Of a stretch of DNA of 64,000 nucleotides, positions 9,122 through 18,784 are shown one piece after another. Source of the DNA: Mucilaginibacter glaciei. Lineage in GTDB: Bacteria; Bacteroidota; Bacteroidia; Sphingobacteriales; Sphingobacteriaceae. The stretch spans positions 62,001 to 126,000 of the forward strand of contig NZ_JACWMX010000004.1 of NCBI RefSeq assembly GCF_014773245.1. Reading direction: 5' to 3'. The notes beneath the pieces are model-generated. The model made no database searches, was not told the origin of the DNA, and saw only the letters and a list, made by a program, of their open reading frames with translations. The translations under genes were made by a program, and so were the position numbers. How positions within the stretch are numbered: the first letter of the stretch is position 1; each line of letters starts with the position of its first letter.

Positions 9122-11623
9122 CTACTGCCCTACCATAAATACCGCGTTGCTAAACAGCAACTTGCCATTTTCCCAAAAACTGCGGAACAGCGGGTCGTCA
9201 GTTAAATAAACAACCTGGCCGCGGCCCATGTTCTGTACACCGAGCAACATGCCGTTGGCTATTTTTTGTTTGGATTTGTACCCGGCAAAACCTGATACAT
9301 AACTGTCTTTTTTGACTGTACCCACATTCCAGTCGTCGTCGCCCAAAAGCTCATAGATATCATCATTCATTTTAAGCGAGTAATAATAATCGGGCAGGCC
9401 GAAGGCTAAAGGGTGCGTATTATCGATACTTAGCTTAAATATTGCGCCGGGTATGGTGCCAGAGATTGCCTCGCGGTCACGGTCGCCGTATTTTTTAACG
9501 GTGAATGATTTGTCCTTGGCATCGTCCTTTTTGTCCTTATCCTCTTTACGTTTTAGGAATGAGGTTTTTTTATCGGCTAACAAAGCTACTGCATTATCAA
9601 TAGCGATAAGCCTGCCTCCATCACGGATCCAGCTTTGCAGTTTCTCTGAAGGGAAATCCAGGTAGCGCCCGTCAGGGAAGATAGCCACATCAAAGTCGGA
9701 CATTTTTGCCCGGCCCAAATCCTGATAGCGCACCAGCGTAACCGGATATTTCAATTGCTGCTCAAACAAGTGCCACACCTCGCCCATCGCTTCGGAATTA
9801 ACACCATCACCGGCAACCAACAATACACGCGGTTGTTTAATCAGGTGGATAGCATCCGAACCAATATCGTTGCCCTTATCAACAAAGCCTGATGAGAGCG
9901 GCATCAACTCGTGCCCCAATTCATTCGCCGTTTGGATTACTGTCTGGTCAAAATCTGTACGGTCGTTGCTGGTGCGCGCAATTACTAACGACCCGGCCGT
10001 GAACTTTTTACCGCCAGCTTCAAATGGCTTATCAGTATAGCGTACCTTAATACCCTTTTTTAATAGCGCCGCTAAAAAGCGCACATCGGCAACAGATTGC
10101 CACGCCGATACATAGGCATAAGCGTGGCTGCTGGCTAATGGCTGTGGCTTAACGATGCTCCAACTGCTGTTAGCCGGTTTCAATGACTCTTTTAAACCAT
10201 AAGCCTTTAACCCATAGGCATAGGGCAAGGCCCAGGCGGTAATATCGTATGTGGCAGAATCGGGAATGAAGGTTTTGGGCTCCATCAGTACATGCAGTAA
10301 TACCGATTTTGGCTGGTAGGCGTTGATCACCAGGTCATTCGGGCCTACGTTATATGCTTCTGTCTTCCCATTAAAGTAATTATAGCCCGTTACCGATTTG
10401 TTAGCTAAACCAAATCCGTATTGGATACCATTACGGCCCAGCATTTTTGCCAGCATATCGGTTTTCTCGTTATTGTCGTTTTTGATCACGTAAGTTTTGT
10501 ATTCGCCTGGCGGGTTGGTACGGCTGTTATCATAAAACTTTTTGAACTCGGTTTTTAGCTTTTCCGCATTCTCAGAAGCCGTTTCAATAGTGCTGATGCC
10601 GGTAGAGTGGTGGTGTGCTACCCGTTGCACCAAGGTTAAAGTATCGCCGTTGCGGGTTACCACTGCCAACCCACCGCTGATACCGCCCTGCTCATAGGTC
10701 ATGCCTATAGACCCATTATACAGCGGATAGGTATCACCGTATGATGGATACAACAGGTCAAACTCCTGCTTGGTAAAATACATCCAACCGTTCTTGTCAA
10801 AGTCTTTCGCGTTGTTTTTACCAATGGTCACCTGGAAATCGCGCTGCCATTGTGTAATGTCTTTATGGTAAGGCTCGGCAGCAGGTGCAAAATAGTAGGG
10901 CGCGTTAATGCCCTGCTCGTGAAAATCTACATGGATCTGCGGCAGCCATTGATTAAAAAGGCCAACACGTGCCTGCGTTTCTTTTTGTGATTGCCATGCC
11001 CAGTCGCGGTTCAGGTCAAAGTAATAGTGGTTTACGCGGCCACCCGGCCAGGGTTCGGCATGCTCGCGCGATGCCAGGTATAGATCGGGTGTTAATCCTT
11101 TAACCGAGTTGTAAAAGTTAACGTAGCGGTCGCGGCCGTCGGGGTTCAAACAGGGGTCTATCACAACCAGCGTGTTCTTTAACCAGGCTTTGGTACGGGT
11201 GTTAGCCGGGTCGACTAAATCAAACAACACCCACATCGCGGCCTCGCTCGATGCCGGTTCGTTACCATGAACGTTATAGCTTAACCACGTAATTTCAGGT
11301 GCGTTGGCTAACGGCGCGCCGCTTTCCATACCTGCCAGGCGCATGTTATTATGGCGGATCTCTTCTAAACGGCCAATGTTCTCGTCAGATCCGATGAACA
11401 TTGCCAACAGTGGCCTGCCTTCATTGGTAGTACCAAATTGCTGTAGTTTGGTGTTCCGGGCTGCACCGGCTATATATTTAAAATAATCAACAATGCGGTG
11501 GTGCGGGGTGTATTGCTCGCCCAATTTATAGCCCAAAAACTGCTCGGGCGACTGGATGCTTTGCGCAAAGCCTGTCGAAACAAAAAGTGATATAAGAAAA
11601 ACGGCAAGTAGCTTTTTTATCAT
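9122..11623 (-). CDS. M14-family zinc carboxypeptidase-like exported peptidase
   Basis: The 833-residue protein has a signal peptide (cut after about STGFAQ). Zinc ligands of the M14 fold are visible: HGNE (His119 and Glu122) and the later histidine in IHVDFHEQG (about 230-238). NPDGRDR (about 160) and a glutamate in MTYEQGG match the rest of the active site. The C-terminal half (about 480-833) has a class I glutamine-amidotransferase-like look (RVLLVAGDGVN, VAIFPDGRYLD, GGRLIAIDNAVALL) and is common in large Bacteroidota M14 proteins. It probably degrades peptides in the periplasm or outside the cell. It forms a single-gene unit divergent from recQ. Confidence 0.9.
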   Translation of the reverse strand: MIKKLLAVFLISLFVSTGFAQSIQSPEQFLGYKLGEQYTPHHRIVDYFKYIAGAARNTKLQQFGTTNEGRPLLAMFIGSDENIGRLEEIRHNNMRLAGMESGAPLANAPEITWLSYNVHGNEPASSEAAMWVLFDLVDPANTRTKAWLKNTLVVIDPCLNPDGRDRYVNFYNSVKGLTPDLYLASREHAEPWPGGRVNHYYFDLNRDWAWQSQKETQARVGLFNQWLPQIHVDFHEQGINAPYYFAPAAEPYHKDITQWQRDFQVTIGKNNAKDFDKNGWMYFTKQEFDLLYPSYGDTYPLYNGSIGMTYEQGGISGGLAVVTRNGDTLTLVQRVAHHHSTGISTIETASENAEKLKTEFKKFYDNSRTNPPGEYKTYVIKNDNNEKTDMLAKMLGRNGIQYGFGLANKSVTGYNYFNGKTEAYNVGPNDLVINAYQPKSVLLHVLMEPKTFIPDSATYDITAWALPYAYGLKAYGLKESLKPANSSWSIVKPQPLASSHAYAYVSAWQSVADVRFLAALLKKGIKVRYTDKPFEAGGKKFTAGSLVIARTSNDRTDFDQTVIQTANELGHELMPLSSGFVDKGNDIGSDAIHLIKQPRVLLVAGDGVNSEAMGEVWHLFEQQLKYPVTLVRYQDLGRAKMSDFDVAIFPDGRYLDFPSEKLQSWIRDGGRLIAIDNAVALLADKKTSFLKRKEDKDKKDDAKDKSFTVKKYGDRDREAISGTIPGAIFKLSIDNTHPLAFGLPDYYYSLKMNDDIYELLGDDDWNVGTVKKDSYVSGFAGYKSKQKIANGMLLGVQNMGRGQVVYLTDDPLFRSFWENGKLLFSNAVFMVGQ

Positions 11624-11924
11624 TGAATAAGAGGTTAGCGGGTATCAAAGGCTAATATGCAGATTTTTTTTGGATGCATGCGTTGACCCGGAATAGATTT
11701 TTGAAAGCGTGGACATGCGGATAACATAGCTGCGTACGCTGTTAAAAGTGCATTTTGGGTTTACAAAGGTTTACATGTTTTTGAAGAAAAATCATTTAAA
11801 CAAATGACAATCAGTTACTTGCAAAAACAGTGGGTTTACACAAAAATTGTGTTATTGCTGATATCAAATAGTTGCCTTAACGCGCAACTCATTTCTTCAT
11901 TATTTGTAATTTGCACACCTATCC
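11624..11924. other. Divergent intergenic region between M14 peptidase and recQ
   Basis: About 300 bases holding the promoters of both genes. No box matches TAnnTTTG exactly at the right distance. The nearest on the recQ side is TAATTTG about 15 bases before the ATG, which is one base short of the consensus. A short inverted repeat AGTTGC/GCAACT lies at 11871-11890. No gene or RNA was recognised. Confidence 0.45.
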
Positions 11925-14081
11925 ATGACACCACTACAGGCACTCCAAAAATATTTCGGTTACAGTAATTTCAGGCACACGCAGGAAGCCATTATCCAGC
12001 GGGTGTTGGATAAGAAAGATGTAATGGTGCTGATGCCAACAGGCGGCGGTAAATCATTATGTTACCAGTTGCCGGCTGTGCTGCTGAACGGTTTAACTGT
12101 GGTGATCTCGCCATTGATCGCTTTGATGAAGGACCAGGTAGACAGCCTGAACCTGAGCGGCATCCCGGCGGCCTTTTTAAATTCGAGCCAAAATCCCGAG
12201 GAGCAAAAGGACATTGCCCTTCAATTACAAAACAACCAGTTGCGTTTGCTTTACATTGCCCCCGAGCGCCTTTTGGGTAAGGACGACAGGCTGATGACCT
12301 TTTTACGCACCCTCAACATTGTGCAGATAGCGATTGACGAGGCGCACTGCATCTCGCAATGGGGGCACGATTTCAGGCCCGAGTACCTGATGCTGGCCGG
12401 GTTAAAAACACAATTCCCCGGTGTGCCGGTCATCGCGCTTACAGCTACTGCCGATAAACTGACGCAGAAGGACATTTTAGAGAAATTGAATCTGCAAGAA
12501 CCGGCAGTTTTCATTTCTTCCTTTAACCGTGAGAATATTACGTACCGGGTGCATCCCAAAAAGAAAAGCTTTGAACAGCTGCTTCATTTTTTGAAAGACC
12601 GCAAAGACGATTCGGGTATCATCTACTGCCTGTCGCGCAAATCGACAGAAGCCCTGGCCGATGACCTGAAAGATGCCGGTTACGCTGCCGAAGCATACCA
12701 CGCAGGTTTGAGCAATGAGGTAAAGGCCCGCAACCAGGAAGCCTTTTTGAAAGATGATGTGAAGATCATGGTGGCCACCATCGCTTTCGGTATGGGGATC
12801 AATAAATCAAACGTGCGCTATGTAGTGCATGTCGACCTGCCCAAAAACATTGAGGGTTACTACCAGGAAACCGGTCGTGCAGGCCGGGATGGCCTGGCAA
12901 GCGATGCCCTGCTGCTCTACTCGCCCGGCGACGCCATGAAACTGAAAGGCTTTGCTATGGTAGAGAATAATGCAGAGCAAAGTGCCATTATGCTGAAAAA
13001 GCTGGACGATATGGTAGATTATTGCCAGTTGCATGCCTGCCGCCGCCAATACCTGATGCACTATTTCGACGAGCCCTTCCCTGATAATTGCGGATCATGC
13101 GATTACTGCCTGAGCGAGTTTGTGAAATTCGACGGTACACTTATCGCACAAAAGGCTTTATCGGCAGTATCACGCTTAAGAGAACGTTTCGGCAGTGCCT
13201 ATGTGATCGATTTTCTGCGCGGGTCTAAACGCGAAAAGATCTGGGGCGAACACAAACTGCTTAAAACTTACGGTGCCGGGGCAGAAGTAAGCCGCGCCGA
13301 CTGGATGCGCTACATCCGCGAGCTGATGGCTTTGGGTTATTTAAAATTAAGCGACGATGGTTATTCGGCCCTCAAATTAACCAGTAAAAGCGAAGCGGTT
13401 TTAAAAGGTTTAGAAAAGGTTGAACTAATCGCTTCACAATCTGTAGAAGAAAAAGATCAGCAGGAACTGGCTTTTGATGCCGGTTTGATGGACCTTTTAC
13501 GCAAGCAACGACAAGATATCGCCGTTGGCGAAAATCTGCCTGCTTACATCATCTTATCGGATGCTACCCTTTTGGAGATAGCCACTTACCTGCCGCAAAA
13601 CATGGATGAGTTGAGGCTGATCTCGGGTTTTGGTGATGTTAAACTGGCCCGGTACGGGCGCGAGTTCTTAAAAACCATTAACGGTTACAGCACACAAAAC
13701 GGGCTGGCATCTAAAATTAGTCAAAAGTCTAAAAAACGAACTACCACCACGAAAAAAACGGCGCGTACCTCAGATACCTCCGGTGTTACCTATAGCCTCT
13801 ACAAAGCCGGTAAAACGGTTGCCCAGATTGCGCAGGAAAGGGGCCTGTCGCCCACTACTATCGAGGGCCACTTGAGTAATTTTGTAGAAACCGGCGAACT
13901 GGATGTATCTGAATTTGTGGTGAAAGAAAAGATCCCTGCAATTAAGGACGCTGTTGAAAGCTACGGCAGTGAGCGCTTATCGCCTCTGAAAGAAATTTTA
14001 GGAGAGAATTACAGCTACGGCGAAATTAAAGCCGTAATTGCCTGGATGAATTACAAACAGAAAGTTAATATTGAAAGCTAA
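11925..14081 (+). CDS. recQ: ATP-dependent DNA helicase RecQ
   Basis: The protein has 718 residues with the full RecQ layout. It shows Walker A GGGKS (residues 40-44), the DEAH box (near 139), helicase motif VI in QETGRAGRDGL, and the zinc-binding region with four cysteines (C..H..CRRQ and NCGSCDYC). An RQC winged helix follows, then an HRDC domain (about 520-600) and a C-terminal helix-turn-helix-like segment (TVAQIAQERGLSPTTIEGHL) found in longer RecQ proteins. RecQ unwinds DNA 3'-5' during recombination and repair. murF follows after 33 bases on the same strand. Confidence 0.96.
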   Translation: MTPLQALQKYFGYSNFRHTQEAIIQRVLDKKDVMVLMPTGGGKSLCYQLPAVLLNGLTVVISPLIALMKDQVDSLNLSGIPAAFLNSSQNPEEQKDIALQLQNNQLRLLYIAPERLLGKDDRLMTFLRTLNIVQIAIDEAHCISQWGHDFRPEYLMLAGLKTQFPGVPVIALTATADKLTQKDILEKLNLQEPAVFISSFNRENITYRVHPKKKSFEQLLHFLKDRKDDSGIIYCLSRKSTEALADDLKDAGYAAEAYHAGLSNEVKARNQEAFLKDDVKIMVATIAFGMGINKSNVRYVVHVDLPKNIEGYYQETGRAGRDGLASDALLLYSPGDAMKLKGFAMVENNAEQSAIMLKKLDDMVDYCQLHACRRQYLMHYFDEPFPDNCGSCDYCLSEFVKFDGTLIAQKALSAVSRLRERFGSAYVIDFLRGSKREKIWGEHKLLKTYGAGAEVSRADWMRYIRELMALGYLKLSDDGYSALKLTSKSEAVLKGLEKVELIASQSVEEKDQQELAFDAGLMDLLRKQRQDIAVGENLPAYIILSDATLLEIATYLPQNMDELRLISGFGDVKLARYGREFLKTINGYSTQNGLASKISQKSKKRTTTTKKTARTSDTSGVTYSLYKAGKTVAQIAQERGLSPTTIEGHLSNFVETGELDVSEFVVKEKIPAIKDAVESYGSERLSPLKEILGENYSYGEIKAVIAWMNYKQKVNIES

Positions 14082-14114
14082 AAGCTATTATATTTAAAGC
14101 CTTAAGTTTACACC

Positions 14115-15437
14115 ATGACCACTACCGAACAACTTTACCAGCTATACCTGCAGCACCCTGTTATCAGTACGGATACCCGTAAGATAGCCGTGGGGAGCCT
14201 GTTCTTTGCATTAAAGGGCGATAAGTTCGACGCCAATACCTTTGCACAAAAAGCGGTAGAAGCGGGCGCATTCTATGCGGTGATAGATAATCCTGAATTT
14301 GCTACCGGCGATAAATTTTTGCTGGTTGATGATGTGCTGACAGCGCTGCAAGATCTTGCACGTTATCACCGCAGTAAATTAACCATCCCGGTTATTGGCC
14401 TTACAGGTTCTAACGGAAAAACCACCACCAAGGAACTGATTAACGCAGTGTTATCGCAGCGGTTTAAGACGCTGGCCACACAGGGCAACCTGAATAACCA
14501 CATTGGCGTGCCCTTAACGATCCTGTCTATCAATAACACGCATCAAATGGCGGTAATAGAGATGGGGGCCAATCATCAGAAAGAAATTGAACTGCTTTGC
14601 AGCATTGCGCAGCCCAGCCACGGTTTGATTACCAATGTGGGTAAGGCACATTTAGAAGGTTTCGGCGGTGTAGAGGGGGTTAAAAAAGGCAAAGGCGAAT
14701 TGTATGATTATTTAGCACAGACCAAAGGCGTCCTATTCATAAATACTGACAGTCCCGATTTAATTAAAATGCAACAGGAGAGGGGCTTGGGCGCTTATGA
14801 TTACGGTGTAAGGGAAGATATTAATTACGTTTATGGCGACCTTACGAGCAACGCTCCTTATCTCTCTTTATGGTGGGGATGGAAAAACAAGGCAAGACAA
14901 AACATAAAAACGAACTTAACAGGAATATATAATCTGCATAATATATTGGCTGCTATAAGCATCGGTTGCTTTTTCGGTCTAAATTCTGAAGAGATTAACA
15001 GCGGCGTCGAAAGTTATCAACCCAAAAACAGCCGCTCGCAAATTATGCAAACGGCCACCAATACGCTCATTTGCGATTTTTACAACGCCAACCCCAGCAG
15101 CATGTTTGTAGCTATCGATAATATGGACAAACTACAGGCTGATCGCAAAATATTGATACTGGGTGACATGTTTGAAATGGGTGACGATGCCGCGATTGAA
15201 CATACCGCCGTGATTGAGAAGGCCTTAGCTGCACAGGTAAATGAATGTATATTCATTGGTAAGGAATTTGCCAGCCAGCAAACCGAAGTGGCTAATACCA
15301 ATTTGATCAACACCACCTTTTATCTATCCGCAGAAGATGCCATTACCGGGTTAAAAACAGACCGCGTCACAAACGCCACGGTGTTAATCAAAGGTTCGCG
15401 CGGTATGGCGTTGGAACGGTTGGTTGAATTATTTTGA
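14115..15437 (+). CDS. murF: UDP-N-acetylmuramoyl-tripeptide--D-alanyl-D-alanine ligase
   Basis: The 440-residue protein carries the Mur ligase ATP loop GLTGSNGKTTTKE (near 95-107), the central-domain motif MAVIEMGANHQKEI, and a C-terminal domain with LICDFYNANPSSM and ILILGDMFEMGDDA, which are MurF-specific. It adds D-Ala-D-Ala to the cell-wall precursor in the cytoplasm. It lies apart from the main mra/mur cluster, between recQ and a TlpA-like gene, which is common in this phylum. Confidence 0.95.
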   Translation: MTTTEQLYQLYLQHPVISTDTRKIAVGSLFFALKGDKFDANTFAQKAVEAGAFYAVIDNPEFATGDKFLLVDDVLTALQDLARYHRSKLTIPVIGLTGSNGKTTTKELINAVLSQRFKTLATQGNLNNHIGVPLTILSINNTHQMAVIEMGANHQKEIELLCSIAQPSHGLITNVGKAHLEGFGGVEGVKKGKGELYDYLAQTKGVLFINTDSPDLIKMQQERGLGAYDYGVREDINYVYGDLTSNAPYLSLWWGWKNKARQNIKTNLTGIYNLHNILAAISIGCFFGLNSEEINSGVESYQPKNSRSQIMQTATNTLICDFYNANPSSMFVAIDNMDKLQADRKILILGDMFEMGDDAAIEHTAVIEKALAAQVNECIFIGKEFASQQTEVANTNLINTTFYLSAEDAITGLKTDRVTNATVLIKGSRGMALERLVELF

Positions 15438-15447
15438 AACTTATCTT

Positions 15448-16548
15448 ATGAAACACAGACTTTTACTTATAGTTAGTTTCGCCATTCTGATTTCCGCATG
15501 CGGGCAGAAAAATAACAACGTCACCATCGCGGGAAAAGTTACGGGTTTTAAGGATGGCACTGTGCTTTATCTCGAAGATGTTTCAGGCGAAGATATTAAG
15601 ATCATTGATTCGGCCCGCATTACTAATAATGCGTTTAGCTTTAGCGATACGCTAAGTAGTCCTGTACTTAACGCCCGTATCCGCACAGCAGATGGTAGCG
15701 ATTACCGTTTCTTTTATATGGAAAAAGCGTCAATGACCTTTACTGCCAAAAAGGGTAAGTTTAGACAAGCTATAATTACTGGCTCCAAAACCCAGGATGA
15801 TGATAATCAACTGGCTGAAATAACATCACCTTTTGATCTAAAAGCAGACAGTCTTAATAAACTATACACCAAAAACACATCAAAGGCCGAAGCGGCAAAG
15901 ATCAGCGGTCAACAAAATGAAGTGAGGAATCAAGAGATCGCAAAAACTGCCGATTTTATACTGGCGCATCCGGCATCATTTGTAAGTGTCCATAACTTAA
16001 ATGTTTACGGATCATCAATGGGTAAAACAAAAACACAAAAGCTTTATGATGCGCTATCGACAGAAATGAAACAAACGGCTATGGGCAAGGGCGTTGCTGA
16101 ATATTTAAAATATAACAAAGACCTAAATATTGGCGATATATATGCTGATTTTACGCAACCCGATTCGTCAGGCAGAAACATCTCGATTTCCAATTATGCT
16201 GGCAAAGTTATACTGATTGATTTTTGGGCATCATGGTGCGGCCCGTGCCGGGCCGAAAACCCCGAAGCAGTCAAATCTTACCAAAAATATCATGATAAAG
16301 GCTTTGAGATCGTAGGCGTATCTATTGACCGAGCATCAGAAAAGGCAGACTGGATAGCGGCTATTAAAAAAGACAAATTAACTTGGCCAAACGTGAGCGA
16401 ACTAAACGGCGACCGAAACACCGCAGCACTGATGTATGGCATCAACGGGATCCCGGATAACTTTCTGATCAATAAGGCGGGTGTGATTATCGCACGCAAC
16501 TTACGCGGCCAGGCGCTACGTGATAAATTGAAGGAATTGTTAGATTAA
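15448..16548 (+). CDS. TlpA-like thioredoxin-fold lipoprotein with DUF4369-type N-terminus
   Basis: Counting from the ATG at 15448 the protein has 366 residues. It has a lipoprotein signal ending in ISAC (Cys17), an N-terminal beta domain (about 25-130, VTIAGKVTGFKDGTVLYLED) of the DUF4369 type, and a C-terminal AhpC/TSA-thioredoxin domain with WASWCGPC and a following GIPDNFLI cis-proline loop. Such lipoproteins reduce disulfides in the periplasm. The start at 15448 is preferred over 15424 because it gives the lipobox and does not overlap murF. Its stop overlaps the stop of the convergent oxidoreductase by two bases. Confidence 0.9.
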   Translation: MKHRLLLIVSFAILISACGQKNNNVTIAGKVTGFKDGTVLYLEDVSGEDIKIIDSARITNNAFSFSDTLSSPVLNARIRTADGSDYRFFYMEKASMTFTAKKGKFRQAIITGSKTQDDDNQLAEITSPFDLKADSLNKLYTKNTSKAEAAKISGQQNEVRNQEIAKTADFILAHPASFVSVHNLNVYGSSMGKTKTQKLYDALSTEMKQTAMGKGVAEYLKYNKDLNIGDIYADFTQPDSSGRNISISNYAGKVILIDFWASWCGPCRAENPEAVKSYQKYHDKGFEIVGVSIDRASEKADWIAAIKKDKLTWPNVSELNGDRNTAALMYGINGIPDNFLINKAGVIIARNLRGQALRDKLKELLD

Positions 16549-17684
16549 CTATCCAACGCCAGCTCCGCCACTTCTTCGCCAACCAAACTGCCCATGGCAA
16601 CACCCATGCCGTTGCAGCGCACGGCGCAAAATACGTTGGACTCCACTTGTTTAACAATTGGGCTCATTTCTTCGCCAAAACCCATAATACCGCTCCACCA
16701 GTAATCTATCTCTGCATTCTGGCCGGGTAGGATCACCTTATGGAGAAAATCTGTTAGCTTTTGCTTTACCAGGTCGGTATGGCCAAACTCGCAGGTTTCC
16801 TCTGCTTTAAAATCAAGGTTACGGCCACCGCCAAATAATACGCGGCCATCAATGTTTCTAAAATAATAGTAGCCTTCGTTAAAATGATAGGTGCCTTTAA
16901 GTTTTAGCCCGGCAATAGGCTTCGTAATAAGCACCTGCCCGCGGCCAGGCTTCACATCCAGTTGCGGGTATAACTGACCGGCGAAGGCATTGGTTGCCAG
17001 GATCACCTTACCTGTTTTGAACACCCCTTGTAATGTATTTACCTGCACCCCATTATCGTGCTGACCGATACTTGTGACCGCGCAATTATTTAAAACCATC
17101 ACGCCCAGATCATAAACTTTGTAAAGTAAGGCCCGCATCATTTTTCCGGTATCTATCTGGCCTTCAAAGGCATTGTAAAGCATTCGGGAAACGCCCTTAA
17201 ATCCAAACCCTGCAATTTTAGCATCCGCTACTGAATAAATGTCATGCCCGCCAACCGCAGGTTTTAACAGATCATTTAAGTATGCTATCTGATTTATCGC
17301 GTCTGCAGCCACTACTGCTTCATCTTCCGTAAAAAGCTCGTAGCCGCCGTGTTGATGATAGTCGATATTGGCGTCGCCTAAGTTTTCCCTTAACCGTTGC
17401 AAGCCACGCCATTTGTAATTAACCAGTTTTGCAACTTCATTAGCTGGCGTATGTTTTAAAGCGGCCAACTGTTCAGACATCGTTCCGAAACAGGCAAAAC
17501 CTGCGTTTTTGGTGCTGGCGCCTGTGGGTAAAAAGCCCCGCTCTAATACTAAAACTTTTAATTTAGGGTCGCTTTTTTTTAAATGCAGGGCGGCGCTGAG
17601 GCCAACAATGCCACTGCCGATGATGATGACATCGGCACCGTCGATAAATGCAGTGCGCTCCCAATATGAATAAGTTTGTTCCAA
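16545..17684 (-). CDS. FAD-dependent oxidoreductase (DadA/DAO family)
   Basis: This is a protein of about 380 residues with the FAD dinucleotide-binding motif VIIIGSGIVGLSAALHL near the N-terminus, the ATG/TN region VILATNAFAG, and a C-terminal MGFGEEMSPIV and CNGMGVAMG. This matches D-amino-acid-oxidase-like enzymes that oxidise C-N bonds, but the substrate is unknown. No ATG is available near the start. A TTG at 17688-17690 lies inside the -7 promoter box (17688-17695), so the TTG two codons later (17682-17684) is the more likely start, giving a leaderless mRNA. The next in-frame alternatives would cut into the FAD motif. Confidence 0.88.
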   Translation of the reverse strand: MEQTYSYWERTAFIDGADVIIIGSGIVGLSAALHLKKSDPKLKVLVLERGFLPTGASTKNAGFACFGTMSEQLAALKHTPANEVAKLVNYKWRGLQRLRENLGDANIDYHQHGGYELFTEDEAVVAADAINQIAYLNDLLKPAVGGHDIYSVADAKIAGFGFKGVSRMLYNAFEGQIDTGKMMRALLYKVYDLGVMVLNNCAVTSIGQHDNGVQVNTLQGVFKTGKVILATNAFAGQLYPQLDVKPGRGQVLITKPIAGLKLKGTYHFNEGYYYFRNIDGRVLFGGGRNLDFKAEETCEFGHTDLVKQKLTDFLHKVILPGQNAEIDYWWSGIMGFGEEMSPIVKQVESNVFCAVRCNGMGVAMGSLVGEEVAELALDS

Positions 17685-17687
17685 ACT

Positions 17688-17695
17688 CAAATGTA
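17688..17695 (-). promoter_or_regulatory. -7 box TACATTTG of the FAD oxidoreductase
   Basis: Read on the minus strand the sequence is TACATTTG, a full match to TAnnTTTG. No clear -33 TTG lies 19-21 bases upstream. Transcription would start at about 17684, which coincides with an in-frame TTG. Confidence 0.55.
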
Positions 17696-17770
17696 AATTA
17701 AAAGCGCATCACTGCCATTTACTAATGTGGAATACTTTTTGAACGTCATTATTTATAAAACTATTGAAAA

Positions 17771-18487
17771 ATGACTCATCTACTATTGATCTCTTATAAT
17801 TCGGCCTGGCTGTTTATGATAGCTATCGCGCTGATCAGTTTTATTGTTCAGTGGCGTTTTAAAAGTAAATTCAAGCAATACTCAGAAATGCCTTTGCTTT
17901 CGGGATTATCCGGAAAGGACGTTGCCGAAAGGATGCTGCGCGACAACGGGATCTATGACGTAAAAGTAATCTCCGTTGATGGCCAGCTGACGGATCATTA
18001 TAACCCCGAAGATAAGACTGTAAACCTGAGTCAGGACGTTTATAATAGCCGCAGTATTGCAGCAGCTGCTGTTGCAGCCCATGAATGCGGCCATGCGGTG
18101 CAGCATGCCAAAGCCTATAGTTGGTTAACCCTACGATCAACTCTGGTACCGGTAGTAAACGTTGCGTCAACACTCACCCAATGGACGTTGATGATTGGCA
18201 TATTACTACTCTTTTTTACGCATAACCCACTTGTATTGGCTGTAGGCGTTGGTGCTTTGGCTTTGGTCACGTTGTTTAGCTTTATAACACTCCCGGTTGA
18301 GTTTGATGCCAGCAACCGCGCGTTGGCTTGGTTAAATAACAATTACAGCGTTATGCAAACCGCTGAAGAGCATCAGCAGGCCAAAGATGCCCTATGGTGG
18401 GCTGCGATGACTTACGTTGTTGCCGCCTTAAGTGCCTTGGCTACTTTATTATATTATGCTTCATTCTTATTTAACAGGCGCAACTAA
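17771..18487 (+). CDS. Putative neutral zinc metallopeptidase (YugP-like membrane protein)
   Basis: The 238-residue membrane protein has an N-terminal membrane helix (LLLISYNSAWLFMIAIALISF), a zinc-binding HECGHAVQH motif near residue 102, and two further hydrophobic segments (about 132-178 and 216-232). The pattern fits the family of membrane zinc peptidases including YugP, whose role is not established. GLSGKDVAERMLRDNGI and LSQDVYNSRSIAA are typical of the family. A terminator follows at 18503-18544. Confidence 0.9.
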   Translation: MTHLLLISYNSAWLFMIAIALISFIVQWRFKSKFKQYSEMPLLSGLSGKDVAERMLRDNGIYDVKVISVDGQLTDHYNPEDKTVNLSQDVYNSRSIAAAAVAAHECGHAVQHAKAYSWLTLRSTLVPVVNVASTLTQWTLMIGILLLFFTHNPLVLAVGVGALALVTLFSFITLPVEFDASNRALAWLNNNYSVMQTAEEHQQAKDALWWAAMTYVVAALSALATLLYYASFLFNRRN

Positions 18488-18502
18488 ATATACAAGCATA
18501 TA

Positions 18503-18544
18503 AATAAAAAAGGTCGCTCCAATTCTCGGGCAACCTTTTTTATT
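18503..18544 (+). terminator. Terminator after the zinc metallopeptidase
   Basis: AATAAAAAAGGT (18503-18514) pairs with ACCTTTTTTATT (18533-18544). An extra GC pair sits inside across a mismatch, closing a loop of about 12 bases and followed by T-rich sequence. Confidence 0.65.
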
Positions 18545-18683
18545 TAACTGAAAATTAGGCAATAACGAGAAAACAAACAATCTTACAACCTATGGGGTTG
18601 ATGTTTACAAAACTTTAAACAATTAATTATCGTATATGTTAATATCTAAACCGATTGTAACACTGCTATAAAATATTGCCATT

Positions 18684-18773
18684 ATGTTAACCTATGTTTT
18701 TGTTACTGCTGCTGTTTTTTTTGTGATAAGCTTTGTGATCATGTTGGTTAAAAAAGACCAAATAGAATTGTAG
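18684..18773 (+). CDS. Possible 29-residue single-helix membrane protein
   Basis: An ATG-to-TAG frame encodes MLTYVFVTAAVFFVISF, then VIMLVKKDQIEL. This is one hydrophobic helix of about 22 residues followed by a positively charged tail, the usual make-up of small membrane proteins. It lies in the gap between the zinc metallopeptidase terminator and the restriction island. No convincing promoter or Shine-Dalgarno sequence was found, so it could also be chance. Confidence 0.35.
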   Translation: MLTYVFVTAAVFFVISFVIMLVKKDQIEL

Positions 18774-18784
18774 TTTACGCTGAG

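Noticed and set aside
11871-11890. Inverted repeat AGTTGC/GCAACT upstream of recQ
   Set aside because: Only 6 bp with an 8-base gap; expected by chance in a region of this length.
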